A DNA stretch of 34,768 nt from contig NZ_QAII01000028.1 in assembly GCF_003060965.1 (NCBI RefSeq), positions 1 to 34,768 on the forward strand, in the 5' to 3' direction. The notes beneath the pieces are model-generated. The model was not told the origin of the DNA. It did not search any database and saw only the letters and a program-made list of their open reading frames with translations. Shown here piece after piece: positions 28,095-34,768 of the stretch. Source of the DNA: Caulobacter sp. HMWF025. Lineage in GTDB: Bacteria; Pseudomonadota; Alphaproteobacteria; Caulobacterales; Caulobacteraceae. A program made the position numbers and the translations under genes. The first letter of the stretch is position 1. Each line of letters starts with the position of its first letter.

Positions 28095-29444
28095 TCAGTG
28101 ACCGCCGGCGACCGCTTCGGTGATCTCGTGCACCGGCGCCTTGCGGGCCGCGAACGAGAACCACAGCACATAGACGTAGCAGGCCAGCGGGGCGATGAAG
28201 CCCAGGGCCCGCGAGCCCGTCGCCTGCTCGATGGAGGCAAAGATCAGCGGCAGGACGGCACCGCCGACAATGGCCATGCAGAGCAGGCCCGAGGTCGCCG
28301 AGGTCGCTGCGGTCGAACGCTGCAGGGTCATCGTGAAGATGGTCGGGAACATGATCGAGTTGAACAGGCCGATCAGCAGGGCCGCAAAGGCCGGAATCAG
28401 ACCGCTGGTCAGGGGAGCCTGGGCCAGGATCAGGTTCAGGGTTCCGGCGTGCGGGGTGGGCACCATGTCCTTGCTGACGATCACGACCAGGCAGACCGCA
28501 ATCGCACCGACGGCCACAACCGTCAGCAGGACATAGTCCTTGACCACCTTCAGCAGGGCTGAACCGCCGAACCGACCGATCATGGCGAACACCATGTAGA
28601 AGGTCGTCAGCTTGCCGGCCTGCTCGGCCGAGATGTTCAGGATGTTGGTCTGCTCGAGGAACAGCAGCAGGTTCAGCGAGATCGCCACCTCGGCCCCGAC
28701 ATAGAGGAAGATGCCCAGAGCGCCGAGATTGGCCCACTTCGAAGTCAGGGCCGACAGCGGGCTGACCAGCTTGCCGGTTTCCGGTGCAGCCTCGGTGATC
28801 TGCTTGCGGACCATAAAGATGGCCACGATGAACAGGGCCAGACCCACGCCGATGGCGAGATAGACGTTCGAGACGAAACCAAGGGCCTGTTCGCGCATCA
28901 CTTCGGTGACAACAGCGCCCTTCTCGAAGATCTCGCCCTTGAGCAGGAAGTTGGCGCCGAACCACAGGCCGCAGGCCGCGCCCAGGGAGTTGAAGGCCTG
29001 GGACAGGTTGAGCCGGAACGAGGAGTCCTCGGGCTTGCCCAGCGAGGCGATCAGCGGGTTGGCGGCCACCTGCAGCAGGGTGATGCCCGAAGCCATCACG
29101 AACAGGGCCGTCAGCACCAGCGAGAAGGTGTGCAGCTTGGCGGCGGCGATGGCGATGAAGCAGCCGGCGACGATGCCGCCGAGGCCGACCATGACCGACT
29201 TGGCATAGCCGAACTTCGACAGGAAGGCGGCGGACGGCATCGACATGACACCGTAGGCGATGAAGAACGCAAAGCCCGTCAGGTTAGCCTGGATCGGGGT
29301 CAGGGTGAAAACCGTCTTCATGGTCTTCAGCAGCGGGTCGAGCAGGTTGGTGACCAGCGCCCAGATGAAGAACAGACAGGTGACATAGACGACGGCCAGG
29401 AGCATGCCCTTGCCGGTCTTGGCGGTGATGGCGGAGTCAGACAT
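28095..29444 (-). CDS. FHS-family (FucP/NagP-like) sugar:H+ symporter
   Basis: A 449-residue major facilitator with twelve hydrophobic segments, of the fucose/glucose/galactose (FHS) branch. FFIWALVTNLLDPLL in helix 1 and LQVAANPLIASLG with SLGAACGLWFGANF are typical of FHS sugar transporters. GAEVAISLNL in helix 7 and NSIMFPTIFTMTLQ late in the chain are also family patterns. It would import a monosaccharide across the inner membrane. GAGG eight bases before the ATG marks the start. The palindrome TGACAACGTTGTCA about 140 bases upstream suggests LacI-type control, and the GH3 gene further down the same strand would supply the sugar. Glucose, galactose, fucose and GlcNAc cannot be told apart here. 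Confidence 0.92.
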   Translation of the reverse strand: MSDSAITAKTGKGMLLAVVYVTCLFFIWALVTNLLDPLLKTMKTVFTLTPIQANLTGFAFFIAYGVMSMPSAAFLSKFGYAKSVMVGLGGIVAGCFIAIAAAKLHTFSLVLTALFVMASGITLLQVAANPLIASLGKPEDSSFRLNLSQAFNSLGAACGLWFGANFLLKGEIFEKGAVVTEVMREQALGFVSNVYLAIGVGLALFIVAIFMVRKQITEAAPETGKLVSPLSALTSKWANLGALGIFLYVGAEVAISLNLLLFLEQTNILNISAEQAGKLTTFYMVFAMIGRFGGSALLKVVKDYVLLTVVAVGAIAVCLVVIVSKDMVPTPHAGTLNLILAQAPLTSGLIPAFAALLIGLFNSIMFPTIFTMTLQRSTAATSATSGLLCMAIVGGAVLPLIFASIEQATGSRALGFIAPLACYVYVLWFSFAARKAPVHEITEAVAGGH

Positions 29445-29584
29445 CGATCAGCCCTCGTTCCGCAGCGATCGGCGATCCGCCGACCCGTTTGAGCGCGCGC
29501 TGAACTTGTGCGCGCCGACACCCATGCCTGTCATTCTTTCACTCCCTGTCCGTCTTCGCGGGACGCGCGCATTCCCCTCAAGCG

Positions 29585-29598
29585 TGACAACGTTGTCA
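29585..29598. promoter_or_regulatory. 14-bp perfect palindrome, LacI-type operator
   Basis: TGACAACGTTGTCA is perfectly self-complementary with a central CG, the form of a LacI/GalR-family operator. On the minus strand a TTGACA overlaps it (29599-29594) and could be the -35 of the promoter for the sugar transporter gene, whose ATG is about 140 bases away. No LacI gene lies in the window, so the regulator would be encoded elsewhere. The rest of the 248-base intergenic stretch shows no gene. Confidence 0.7.
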
Positions 29599-29692
29599 AC
29601 ACAAAGTGTCGCAAAAGGCGAAATCAGGGCACCGCAACACGGGAACAAAACCCGCTTTCAGACCCTTTTGCAGACTAAAGGGGAGTACTGTC

Positions 29693-29878
29693 GTGATGTC
29701 ACTGGTCGTTGTTCTGAGCTGTGGAATTTTCGCCCTCGCCGCCGTGATCGGCGTGCTGGACCTGCTGGTGCATCTGATCTGCAAGGGAGCACGGGCCCTG
29801 CGGACGCCGAACGCCCTGAAGCCCGAAGGCCGCGACTTTCCCGTCGATCAGCCGCCGGCGCAGGGAATCACGGCGTAG
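29693..29878 (+). CDS. small single-pass membrane protein
   Basis: A 61-residue protein (60 if the ATG at 29696 is used). The N-terminal half is one hydrophobic helix, SLVVVLSCGIFALAAVIGVL, followed by a basic, polar tail ending in a Pro-rich stretch. GGGGAG seven bases before the GTG at 29693 is a good ribosome-binding site, and third codon positions are GC-rich as in real genes here. Its last 31 bases overlap the convergent GT-C-like gene. It stands alone on the plus strand between the sugar and glycosylation loci. No family is recognised. Confidence 0.55.
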   Translation: MMSLVVVLSCGIFALAAVIGVLDLLVHLICKGARALRTPNALKPEGRDFPVDQPPAQGITA

Positions 29879-31782
29879 CGCCCGGCCGTCAGCCAGCCGG
29901 TTCCGGCCGGTCCGACCAGTTCCAGGGCATAGGGCGCGCCCGGTCGCCAGTCGCGGGCCGCCAGCGCCGGGTCCAGCGGCAGGTCGTCCGTACGGGGCCA
30001 GACGATCCAGGCCGGCGCATCGGCGGCCGCGCAAAAGCGCTCAAGCCGTGCGCGGGTCGGACGGGCCGGACGCGAATCGGCAGCCGTCAGCGGTTCAAGC
30101 CAGTCGCGACCGATCAGACCGGTCTCCCACAGGCGATTGACGCGCCCATTCAGGGCCACGGCCAGCGGTCGCGAGAACACCACACCGGCTCCCTGCATCT
30201 TGCTGGCCCAGCTGGGGCGTCCGGCCAGAACCCAGGGCTCCATGTCCCCGGCCAGCCACAGCACCTCGCCCGGACGGGAGGCCATCAGGGCCCGCAGGGC
30301 GGGATCCCCTCCCCGGTCGCGGAACTTCACATAGGCCGAGCGGTCGTCCCAAAGTCCGGCCGCCAGGGCAGCGAGGGTCAGGCTTGCCGTGATCAGCACG
30401 GCAGGACGCGGCAGGGGCCAGTCCCGCACCAACCAGAGGCCGACCAGCAGGGCCACGGCGGTGCCTGGAACCCCGCTGTTCCAGACGAGGCCGAGACTGA
30501 AGGGCCAGGCCGCCGGCAGGGCGATCAGGGCGGAGGCCAGGGCGAGGCTCCGCGTGGTGAGGAAGATCGCCAGCGCTGCCAGCATCACGCCGGTCGCAAA
30601 CCGGCTGACCAGAACGGGCCGACTCCAGGTCATCCGGCCGTCCAGCAGCAGGGCCGCGGCGACGACCACGGCGACGCCGAGCCCGACGACGCCCTGATCC
30701 ATGAACAGCCAGCCACAGACCAGCGCCGCCAGGGTGATCAGGCCCGTGGCCCCGCGCCCGGGCAGGGCAACAACCGCCAGGGCCAGGCTTCCGGCGGCCA
30801 GCAAGGCCATGGGTTCCAGCATCCGCCAGGTCTGGACCTGCAGGATCAGCAGCAGGGACGCGCCGTCGCCGAGCAGGACGAGCACCAGCACGCCGAGGGC
30901 TGCAGCCAGCAGGGCGCCGATCGCCAGGGATCGCGCCTTGCCCGTCAGCAGGCTGACGCCCACGGCCAGGGTCGCCATCTGCACGGCCAGCCGGTTCCAG
31001 GTTTGCAGCGGCCAGTGGGCGGTGAACAGGATCGGGCTGCGAGCCTCGACCAGGGCGCGCCATTCCGGGTCCATCGGCACCAGCAGGCGGTCGGCGACCG
31101 GAACCCGGGCCAGGGCCAGGCCGACCAGGATCACGCCGCCGGCCAGGCCGGGAACCAGCCAGCGGCGGTCTTCCAGACAGAGGGCCAGATAGACGACCGC
31201 CAGGCCGCACAGGCCCATGATCGGATGCAGGGCCATGGCCACCGCGTAGAGGGCGAAGGCCAGGATGCGCCGGTTGGCCAGAAAGGCCGCCATGCCCGCC
31301 ATGCCGGCGGCCTCGGCCAGGCCCCGGGGCACGGCGAAGGGCTCCCCGAAGCTGATGACGTTCAGCGGACCATAATAGGGTGGCAGGACGATGATGAAGA
31401 CCAGGACCGCCCAGCGGACCATGGCGCTGCGGTCGGCCGCCAGGCGCTCGACCAGCAACAGGAGCGCGGCAAACCACAGGACGAGGGTCAGGCCCACCAT
31501 CAGCAGCGAGGCCTGGGACAGACCCAGATGAGCAATCATCCGGCTGAGCAGCGGCGTATAGATGCTGAAGCCGAACTGCCCGTCGTGGATGAACATCAGG
31601 TCGCGACCGATGCCGCCGGGGTCCAGCTTGGCCAGGGCGTCGGCGATATAGAGGCGTCCGTCGTGCCGAACGCCCTGATAGGCTCGGCTGAGGGCAAACA
31701 GGCTGAAGGCCGCCAGCACCGCCCACCAGGCCTGCCCGGTCCGGGCGGCTCCGGTCCCGGGGCGGACGTCCAGGGCGCTCAA
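29848..31782 (-). CDS. polytopic membrane protein, GT-C glycosyltransferase-like
   Basis: A 644-residue membrane protein with roughly twelve hydrophobic segments in the first 480 residues and a soluble C-terminal domain of about 150 residues. The first loop after helix 1 has RAYQGVRHDGRLYIADAL, an acidic motif placed where GT-C glycosyltransferases carry their catalytic Asp, followed by DLMFIHDGQFGFSIYTPL. This topology suggests a lipid-linked-sugar-dependent transferase acting on the periplasmic side, but I recognise no specific family and the call is structural inference. The start is a TTG whose bases overlap the GtrA stop (TTGA); no ATG is available before helix 1. It is the last gene of the flavoprotein-GtrA-GT-C cassette. 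Confidence 0.72.
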   Translation of the reverse strand: MSALDVRPGTGAARTGQAWWAVLAAFSLFALSRAYQGVRHDGRLYIADALAKLDPGGIGRDLMFIHDGQFGFSIYTPLLSRMIAHLGLSQASLLMVGLTLVLWFAALLLLVERLAADRSAMVRWAVLVFIIVLPPYYGPLNVISFGEPFAVPRGLAEAAGMAGMAAFLANRRILAFALYAVAMALHPIMGLCGLAVVYLALCLEDRRWLVPGLAGGVILVGLALARVPVADRLLVPMDPEWRALVEARSPILFTAHWPLQTWNRLAVQMATLAVGVSLLTGKARSLAIGALLAAALGVLVLVLLGDGASLLLILQVQTWRMLEPMALLAAGSLALAVVALPGRGATGLITLAALVCGWLFMDQGVVGLGVAVVVAAALLLDGRMTWSRPVLVSRFATGVMLAALAIFLTTRSLALASALIALPAAWPFSLGLVWNSGVPGTAVALLVGLWLVRDWPLPRPAVLITASLTLAALAAGLWDDRSAYVKFRDRGGDPALRALMASRPGEVLWLAGDMEPWVLAGRPSWASKMQGAGVVFSRPLAVALNGRVNRLWETGLIGRDWLEPLTAADSRPARPTRARLERFCAAADAPAWIVWPRTDDLPLDPALAARDWRPGAPYALELVGPAGTGWLTAGRYAVIPCAGG

Positions 31783-32207
31783 GGCCGGGGCGCAGGCCGG
31801 CTGAACAGCAGTGTCCGGCGAGCCACGAAGTTGAACACGAAGACCAGCCCCGCCGTGGGCAGTTTGGCGACCGGTGGCTCAAGGCCGATCAGCGAAACCC
31901 AGAAGGCCATCAGCAGTTGGGTCAGGACCAGCCCGATCATGCCGACGGCCAGAAAGCCCGCAAACTCGCGCCGGCGGTCGGCGATCGCCCGATGCCGGAA
32001 CACCATCGAGACGCTCAGGCCATAGGCCACCGCGATCCCGGCGCAGAACCCGACCGCCGTGGCGACCAGATAGTGGGCCCCGAGATCGATCAGAACCACC
32101 ATCAGGGCGGCATCCACCGACAGGGCCGCCGCGCTGGCCAGGCCATAGGCCAGAAGCTCGCGCACGCCCAGCGGCAGCCGATGATAGAGGCCCTGCAGGG
32201 AGATCAT
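31779..32207 (-). CDS. GtrA-family membrane protein
   Basis: A 142-residue protein with four transmembrane segments and the GtrA pattern: ELLAYGLASAAALSVDAALM in helix 1, VGFCAGIAVAYGLSVSMVFRH (the N/S-rich helix and basic loop), EFAGFLAVGMIGLVLTQ, and LPTAGLVFVFNFVARRTLLF at the end. GtrA proteins are implicated in moving lipid-linked sugars such as undecaprenyl-phosphate-glucose or decaprenyl-phospho-arabinose across the inner membrane. Here it starts two bases after the flavoprotein stop and its own stop overlaps the GT-C-like start, so the three are one transcription unit. That supports a role in presenting a sugar donor to the GT-C-like protein. Confidence 0.88.
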   Translation of the reverse strand: MISLQGLYHRLPLGVRELLAYGLASAAALSVDAALMVVLIDLGAHYLVATAVGFCAGIAVAYGLSVSMVFRHRAIADRRREFAGFLAVGMIGLVLTQLLMAFWVSLIGLEPPVAKLPTAGLVFVFNFVARRTLLFSRPAPRP

Positions 32208-32209
32208 GC

Positions 32210-33715
32210 TCAGGCAGCGACCTTGCGCGGCACGGCGCGTTCGCTGCGCAGGGCCTCCCGTGCGCCCGAAACGCCGGCCTCGCCATACTCGGCGTCCTCA
32301 TTGACCTCCCAGACGTCATGGACGGTCTCGCCGGCCAGGATGTTCTCGGCGGTCAGGATGCCCGTCATCATGGCGTGGTCCTGATTGTTGTACTTGTGCA
32401 TGCCGTTGCGCCCCACCAGGTGCAGGCCCGGGAAGTGCAGCTTCAGGTCCATGCGGATCATCTTGATGTGCTCGGCATAGGCGTCGTCATAGACCGGATA
32501 GGCCTTGTGCTGGCGCACCACGCAGGCGTCATAGACATCCTCGGGCGCCATCAGGCCGATCTTGCCGATCTCGCGCTTGGCCTGGGCCACCAGGTCCTCG
32601 TCGCGCGACACCCACAGGCCGTCGCCCTCGAAGCAGAAGTATTCGAGACCCAGGCAGGTGGAGACGCCGTCCGGGATCATTTCCGGCGACCACGAGCGGA
32701 AGTTCTGCACGCGGCCGACCTTCACCGACGGGTCGTGGATATAGATCCAGTTGTCGGGCAGCTCCTTCTGGGGCGAGCCGATCAGGACCACGGTGATGAA
32801 GTCGCGGTACATCAGTTCGCCGGCGTGGAAGAGGCTGATCGGCGTCGGGCTGATCGCGCTCATCAGTTCGCGGATCGGCGCCGACGAAACCACGTCGCCG
32901 GCGGTGAAGGTCTCGCGGGTGCCGTCCTGGCAGGCGACATTGACCGTCCACAACCGGGCGACCTTGTCATAGTGCAGGCCCTCGACCTTGCGGCCCATCA
33001 GGACCTTCCCGCCCAGGGCGGAGATCTTGTCGGCGCAGGCTTCCCACATCATGCCGGGGCCCTTGCGCGGATAGCGGAAGCTTTCGATCAGGGTCTTGGG
33101 CGCGCCCTCGCCGGTCTTCGCCCGGATGCCGAGCGAGCGCTTGACGCCGTCGATGATGGCCGCGCCCAGATCCAGGCCCTTGATGCGCTGGCTGGCCCAG
33201 TCGGCCGAGATCTCGTCGCAGCTCATCCCCCAGACCTTCTCGGTGTAGGTCTTGAAGAAGATCGAGAACAGCTTCTCGCCGAACTGGTTGCGGACCCACT
33301 GGTGGAAGGTCGTCGGGTCCTGGATCGGGCGGGCCTTGGCCCAGCCGAACGAGGCCATGCACTTGGTCGCCGTCCAGATGCCCAGATTGCCGAGCGCCTC
33401 GAAGGCCTTCAGCGGATAGGCATAGAACTTTTCACGGTAGTAGATCCGCGACAGGCGCGGCCGGTCGATGAAGTCGTCCGGCAGGATCTCGTTCCAGAGA
33501 TCGACCACTTCCTTGCTCTTCGAGAAGAAGCGGTGGCCGCCGATGTCGAACTTGAAGCCCTTGTAGTCGACGGTCCGGCTGATCCCGCCCACATAGGTCG
33601 GGTCCATCTCGAGCACGGTGACGCCCCGCCCGGCCTTGGCCAGGGTGTAAGCGGTGGTCAGGCCCGCCGGGCCGGCTCCGATCACAAGGGTCTCGACGTG
33701 CTGGGCCATGTCCAT
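32210..33715 (-). CDS. FAD-dependent oxidoreductase, UDP-galactopyranose-mutase/amine-oxidase-like
   Basis: A 501-residue flavoprotein. The N-terminal dinucleotide-binding motif is VIGAGPAGLTTAYTLAKAG, followed by TVLEMD and GGISRT and the conserved GFKFDIGGHRFFS typical of the UGM / protoporphyrinogen-oxidase superfamily. YTEKVWGMSCDEISADWASQR and NNQDHAMMTGILTAE (C-terminal FAD-binding) are further segments of the glycan-associated branch. It would be cytosolic. It could isomerise a nucleotide sugar (pyranose to furanose) or oxidise a sugar or polyprenyl donor; the sequence does not settle this. Two in-frame ATGs (33715 and 33709) are possible; both have purine-rich sites. It leads the cassette with GtrA and the GT-C-like gene. 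Confidence 0.85.
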   Translation of the reverse strand: MDMAQHVETLVIGAGPAGLTTAYTLAKAGRGVTVLEMDPTYVGGISRTVDYKGFKFDIGGHRFFSKSKEVVDLWNEILPDDFIDRPRLSRIYYREKFYAYPLKAFEALGNLGIWTATKCMASFGWAKARPIQDPTTFHQWVRNQFGEKLFSIFFKTYTEKVWGMSCDEISADWASQRIKGLDLGAAIIDGVKRSLGIRAKTGEGAPKTLIESFRYPRKGPGMMWEACADKISALGGKVLMGRKVEGLHYDKVARLWTVNVACQDGTRETFTAGDVVSSAPIRELMSAISPTPISLFHAGELMYRDFITVVLIGSPQKELPDNWIYIHDPSVKVGRVQNFRSWSPEMIPDGVSTCLGLEYFCFEGDGLWVSRDEDLVAQAKREIGKIGLMAPEDVYDACVVRQHKAYPVYDDAYAEHIKMIRMDLKLHFPGLHLVGRNGMHKYNNQDHAMMTGILTAENILAGETVHDVWEVNEDAEYGEAGVSGAREALRSERAVPRKVAA

Positions 33716-33720
33716 TCCAA

Positions 33721-33736
33721 TCCCGTTTCGAAACAG
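33721..33736. repeat. short palindrome upstream of the flavoprotein gene
   Basis: The perfect 10-bp palindrome GTTTCGAAAC (33724-33733) lies inside a 16-bp imperfect dyad, 6-21 bases upstream of the flavoprotein ATG. It could be an operator overlapping the leader of the glycosylation cassette. Such short dyads also occur by chance, so the support is weak. Confidence 0.25.
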
Positions 33737-33801
33737 GATGGCGGCCTGTGGTTAAGGTCCGGGCGCCAGACGTGGTGAATCGCCGTTAATTGTGAACGGC
33801 C

Positions 33802-34737
33802 TCAGCCCTGGCTCCAGGGCCCGCTGCGGCGTGGCGCGCTGACCGGCACGGCGGTGCGAACCGCAGACCTGCGAGTCCCCTGGCCGATGCCCAGCGACAT
33901 CAGGGCCTCCACCCGGTTACCGGTGGCGGGGTGGGTCGAGAACAGGTTGTCTGCGCCCTTCCCGTTCAGCGGATTGATGATGAACATGTGGGCCGTGGCC
34001 GGATTGCGTTCGGCGTCGATATTGACCGCTCCGCCCCGGGCATAGGCCTCGATCTTCTGCAGGGCTCTCGCGAGTGCGGCGGGATCACCGCCGATCGCCG
34101 CCCCGACCCGGTCGGCCTCATATTCGCGGGCCCGGCTGATGGCCATCTGCACCAGCATGGCCGCGATCGGGGCCAGGATCGCAAGGGCGATCGCACCGAT
34201 CACGCCGCCCGGACGCTCGTCATCACGCGAGCCGCCGAACAGGAAGGCGAAGTTGGCCAGGGCCGAGACAGCGCCAGCGATGGTCGCCGTCACGGTCATG
34301 ATCAGGGTGTCGCGGTTCTTCACATGGGCCAGTTCGTGAGCCATCACCCCGGCGATCTCGTCGCGGTCGAGCAGGGACAGCAGGCCGGTGGTGGCGGCGA
34401 CGGCGGCATGATCCGGATCGCGCCCCGTGGCGAAGGCATTGGGCTGGCCGTTGTCCATCAGACAGATCCGCGGCCGCGGCAGGCCGGCCCGGTCGGCCAT
34501 GGCCTTCACATCGATCACATAGTCCCGCACCCGGCGGTCAGGATGGGTCTCGTCGACCTCCACCGCCCCATAGGTGCGCAGGACGATCTTGTCCGCATTC
34601 CAGTAGGAAAAGGCGTTCAGGCCCAGGGCCAGCAGCAGGGCAAGCATCATCCCCGCCGCCCCGCCGATCAGAAAGCCGGCCCCCATGAACAGGGCGGTCA
34701 GGCCGGCCAGCAGCAGATAGGTCTTGAAGTGGTTCAT
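33802..34737 (-). CDS. htpX: membrane-bound zinc metalloprotease HtpX (M48)
   Basis: A 311-residue M48B protease of inner-membrane quality control. Two N-terminal membrane segments (residues 5-30 and 30-48) precede the catalytic part. The zinc motif is [13 protein letters not shown] (His134, Glu135, His138) and the third ligand is in [13 protein letters not shown] (Glu205). Two further hydrophobic segments lie between them (141-165 and 178-200). [14 protein letters not shown] is a conserved HtpX segment. The C-terminal tail is basic and Ser/Arg-rich. GGAG lies just before the ATG at 34737. Twelve bases upstream another gene ends on the same strand, suggesting an operon that continues beyond the window. 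Confidence 0.95.
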   Translation of the reverse strand: MNHFKTYLLLAGLTALFMGAGFLIGGAAGMMLALLLALGLNAFSYWNADKIVLRTYGAVEVDETHPDRRVRDYVIDVKAMADRAGLPRPRICLMDNGQPNAFATGRDPDHAAVAATTGLLSLLDRDEIAGVMAHELAHVKNRDTLIMTVTATIAGAVSALANFAFLFGGSRDDERPGGVIGAIALAILAPIAAMLVQMAISRAREYEADRVGAAIGGDPAALARALQKIEAYARGGAVNIDAERNPATAHMFIINPLNGKGADNLFSTHPATGNRVEALMSLGIGQGTRRSAVRTAVPVSAPRRSGPWSQG

Positions 34738-34749
34738 GGCTCCGCAGGG

Positions 34750-34768
34750 TCAGTCGAAGATGTCGAAC
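34750..34768 (-). CDS. 3' end of an unidentified gene
   Basis: Reading the minus strand from the right edge gives FDIFD followed by TGA at 34752-34750, twelve bases before the htpX ATG and its ribosome-binding site. The tight spacing suggests an upstream operon partner of htpX, but five codons cannot identify it and chance is possible. Confidence 0.25.

Noticed and set aside
29404-32025. 873-codon open frame on the plus strand
   Set aside because: Antisense to the GT-C-like gene with a biased Gln/Gly/Arg composition and no recognisable motif; an artefact of high GC.

Overview
The window is a very GC-rich, gene-dense chromosomal segment whose codon use strongly favours G/C in third positions. 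The gene set fits a free-living alphaproteobacterium, most likely a member of the Caulobacteraceae (inference): class II DAHP synthase, a divergent oxyR/katG pair, an FHS-family sugar transporter behind a LacI-type palindrome, and GtrA and O-antigen-ligase-like envelope genes. I see no insertion sequence, prophage, CRISPR array or rRNA, and no gene-free stretch longer than about 250 bases.

Layout. 3-677 is the C-terminal part of an M23 (LytM) peptidase. 687-2553 (minus) holds an alpha/beta-hydrolase lipoprotein and a two-gene unit of a membrane protein plus a small winged-helix regulator. 2618-6037 (minus) holds a FATP-type acyl-CoA synthetase and class II DAHP synthase. 6122-10872 (minus) is a tightly packed run transcribed glmU, rpiA, gor, then an O-antigen-ligase-like gene, with two ATGA start/stop overlaps. 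Divergent to it are gph (10942-11655, plus) and tRNA-Val(CAC).

11897-15151 is a peroxide-defence pair: katG (minus) and oxyR (plus), with an ATAG-N7-CTAT OxyR-type element between them. Convergent to oxyR is a 600-residue protein that joins an N-terminal alpha/beta-hydrolase-like domain to a C-terminal metacaspase (C14) domain, the most unusual protein in the window. 17147-21657 is a LysR regulator divergent from a two-gene acyl-CoA unit: a CaiB/BaiF CoA-transferase overlapping a 770-residue fusion of a cysteine-less thiolase-like domain to a crotonase.

21892-24197 is a molybdate locus: modE divergent from modA-modB, with a perfect 9-bp inverted repeat between them, but no modC follows. 24194-29444 (minus) is a sugar-related run: FHS sugar transporter, DAACS symporter and Tat-exported GH3 beta-glucosidase, with the palindrome TGACAACGTTGTCA upstream. 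29848-33715 (minus) is a compact three-gene envelope-glycosylation cassette: UDP-galactopyranose-mutase-like flavoprotein, GtrA-family membrane protein and a polytopic GT-C-like protein. The window closes with htpX (33802-34737, minus).

Best leads: the hydrolase-metacaspase fusion, the thiolase-like/crotonase fusion (a possible one-chain hydratase-aldolase), the flavoprotein-GtrA-GT-C cassette, the mod locus without its ATPase gene, and a DAACS transporter with an altered cation-site motif. All function calls are by family recognition from the sequence alone; no database search was run.
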